Positions 5,858 to 6,574 of a stretch of DNA of 6,574 nucleotides are shown piece after piece (position 1 is the first letter of the stretch; every line of letters begins with the position of its first letter). Origin of the DNA: Bacteroidota bacterium (GTDB lineage Bacteria > Bacteroidota > Bacteroidia > NS11-12g > UBA9320); contig JAHEKB010000138.1 of assembly GCA_024638525.1 (NCBI GenBank), positions 1 through 6,574 on the forward strand. Reading direction: 5' to 3'. The position numbers were made by a program, and so were the translations under genes. The notes below the pieces were generated by a model, which was not told the origin of the DNA, ran no database searches, and was given only the letters and a program-made list of their open reading frames with translations.

Positions 5858-6315
5858 ATATCATGACATTGTATTTGCTCATTGAAGGAATAGTTGTCGA
5901 GTTTCAAATTCCTAGCAACATTATCACCTATATCTGCCACATACAGGTAGGTAATACCACCAGTATCCACAGTTGAGGCCATATCCTCCCAATCGACGTT
6001 TCTCAGTCCTTCTAGGTAAAGTGAAAGCTTGAGCTCGCCTGAAACAATGTTGAGCAAATACAGCTTCGCTGAATCGCCAGAATCCATAATCACCCATGCC
6101 CCATCATTCCATTGCGAACATTGAACAGCCCCAGAAACCTCCTTTAAACCTATCGTGTTTTTAGAGCTTTGTGGTTTCCTCCATCGCGTATCCAATATTA
6201 GATCTTCCAAGCCATACGCGCCATTTTCATCCATAAGTACAGGTCCTTCTTCAGGTTCACAAGAACTGGAAAACAGCAATAAGCACAGAAGAAAGTACAT
6301 TAAGCGGAAACGCAT
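5854..6315 (-). CDS. Lipoprotein with DWED/YVADIGDN motifs, apparently 3'-truncated
   Basis: A 153-residue product from the chosen ATG at 6315. MRFRLMYFLLCLLLFSSS forms a lipoprotein signal ending at Cys19 (weak lipobox), followed by EPEEG, whose acidic residues resemble surface-export signals of Bacteroidota lipoproteins. The rest shows the pattern GLKEVSGAV, then NDGAWVIMDSGDSAKLYLL (about 70-88), VDWEDMA (107-113) and TYLYVADIGDN (122-132). I know this pattern from probable beta-propeller proteins of roughly 280 residues or more, where GDN is followed by an R...IYRFxEP segment and another half of the protein. Here only ARNLKLDNYSFNEQ remains before CHDM and a stop, so about half the domain is missing. 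A GTG at 6357 or an ATG at 6333 are alternative starts. On the minus strand, TAATTTTG lies just upstream of the ATG and fits the Bacteroidota -7 box, but there is no good -33 box. It is likely a gene remnant; function unknown. Confidence 0.6.
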   Translation of the reverse strand: MRFRLMYFLLCLLLFSSSCEPEEGPVLMDENGAYGLEDLILDTRWRKPQSSKNTIGLKEVSGAVQCSQWNDGAWVIMDSGDSAKLYLLNIVSGELKLSLYLEGLRNVDWEDMASTVDTGGITYLYVADIGDNVARNLKLDNYSFNEQIQCHDM

Positions 6316-6372
6316 CTTTCCAAAATTAAGCATTAGAGATTTTGAATGTGGTTTCACAAAAAATTAGCCAAT

Positions 6373-6404
6373 AAAAAAAGCCCCCTCAATCCTGAGAGGG
6401 CTTT
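6373..6404 (-). terminator. Intrinsic terminator of the tRNA-Asp transcript
   Basis: On the minus strand, a 12-pair stem AAAGCCCTCTCA / TGAGGGGGCTTT (one G-U pair) with the four-base loop GGAT is followed by seven Ts. It starts 10 bases after the encoded CCA of the tRNA. On the plus strand there is no T-run after the stem, so it works in one direction and isolates the tRNA from the lipoprotein gene. Confidence 0.9.
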
Positions 6405-6414
6405 GGATATTCGT

Positions 6415-6491
6415 TGGCGGTCCGGACGGGACTCGAACCCGCGACCCCCTGCGTGACAGGCAGGTATTCTAACCAACTGAACTACCGGACC
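6415..6491 (-). tRNA. tRNA-Asp (anticodon GTC)
   Basis: A complete 77-base cloverleaf with encoded CCA. The acceptor arm is GGTCCGG with CCGGACC, then discriminator G and CCA. The D-arm is GTTC with GAAT. The anticodon stem CCTGC/GCAGG encloses the loop CTGTCAC with anticodon GTC (plus-strand gac at 6455-6457), which reads Asp codons GAC and GAT. The T-arm is GCGGG-TTCGAGT-CCCGT. All arms pair without bulges, so the gene looks functional. Its 3' end points toward the operon side of the window. Confidence 0.97.
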
Positions 6492-6526
6492 ATTGTTCCA
6501 AAGAACGACCCTTGTAAAAGGGTGTG

Positions 6527-6556
6527 CAAATATAAATTTTGAACAAACTATTCAAA
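6527..6556 (-). promoter_or_regulatory. Bacteroidota-type promoter for tRNA-Asp
   Basis: On the minus strand, TTTG (plus coordinates 6553-6556) and TATATTTG (6527-6534) are separated by 18 bases, matching the Bacteroidota primary-sigma consensus TTTG ... TAnnTTTG. Transcription would begin about 25-30 bases before the tRNA 5' end, leaving a short leader for RNase P to remove. The leader holds a six-pair hairpin, ACCCTT-TTAC-AAGGGT (6508-6523). Confidence 0.6.
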
Positions 6557-6574
6557 CGCAAATAGTAAAAAATT

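Noticed and set aside
6415..6491. Integration of the operon as an island at the tRNA-Asp 3' end
   Set aside because: The tRNA 3' end faces the operon, but I see no second copy of its 3' sequence, no integrase and no transposase in the window.
1..6574. CRISPR array, insertion sequence or phage features
   Set aside because: No regularly spaced repeats, transposase, integrase or phage-type proteins are seen on either strand.

Overview
The window is a piece of a Bacteroidota chromosome, probably from an aerobic, marine-type member of the Flavobacteriia/Cytophagia. The evidence is two proteins with type A T9SS C-terminal sorting domains (YPNP box, then GLY-V/I-L endings), signal peptides cleaved before Gln, a HYC_CC_PP-family protein, few Shine-Dalgarno sites, AT-rich spacers, and a tRNA promoter of the Bacteroidota form (TTTG ... 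TAnnTTTG). Every recognisable gene is on the minus strand, so the biology reads from right to left.

Right end (about 6316-6574): a tRNA-Asp(GTC) gene with encoded CCA, its promoter, and a strong intrinsic terminator. Next (5854-6315) is a lipoprotein of a family marked by DWED and YVADIGDN motifs. It stops where the family normally continues, so it looks 3'-truncated. The 168-base gap that follows (5686-5853) holds two perfect inverted repeats, a third dyad at the first operon gene and a short coding-like remnant, but no clear promoter.

Main body (29-5685): eight genes in one direction with gaps of at most 38 bases, several overlapping or abutting, which suggests one operon. The first part is a sulfide module: a sulfide:quinone oxidoreductase-like flavoprotein, a TusE/DsrC-like sulfur carrier with a single C-terminal Cys, and a DsrE/DsrF/DrsH-like protein. 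The second part is a copper/envelope module: a HYC_CC_PP-family protein, a small lipoprotein with a heavy-metal-binding domain, a T9SS-secreted beta-sandwich protein, and two two-domain multicopper-oxidase-like proteins whose genes overlap by 4 bases (ATGA).

The two multicopper-oxidase proteins are the main finding. They are paralogues that have decayed in opposite halves. The downstream protein keeps a complete type 1 copper site plus two His-x-His motifs in domain 1, and has lost every ligand in domain 2. The upstream protein has lost all ligands in domain 1 but keeps two His-x-His motifs in domain 2. Neither could build a trinuclear copper cluster alone, yet together they supply exactly the eight histidines and one type 1 site of a complete enzyme. 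I infer an obligate heteromeric ('split') multicopper oxidase, exported to the cell surface with only one partner carrying a T9SS signal. Its link to sulfide oxidation in the same operon is suggestive but unproven.
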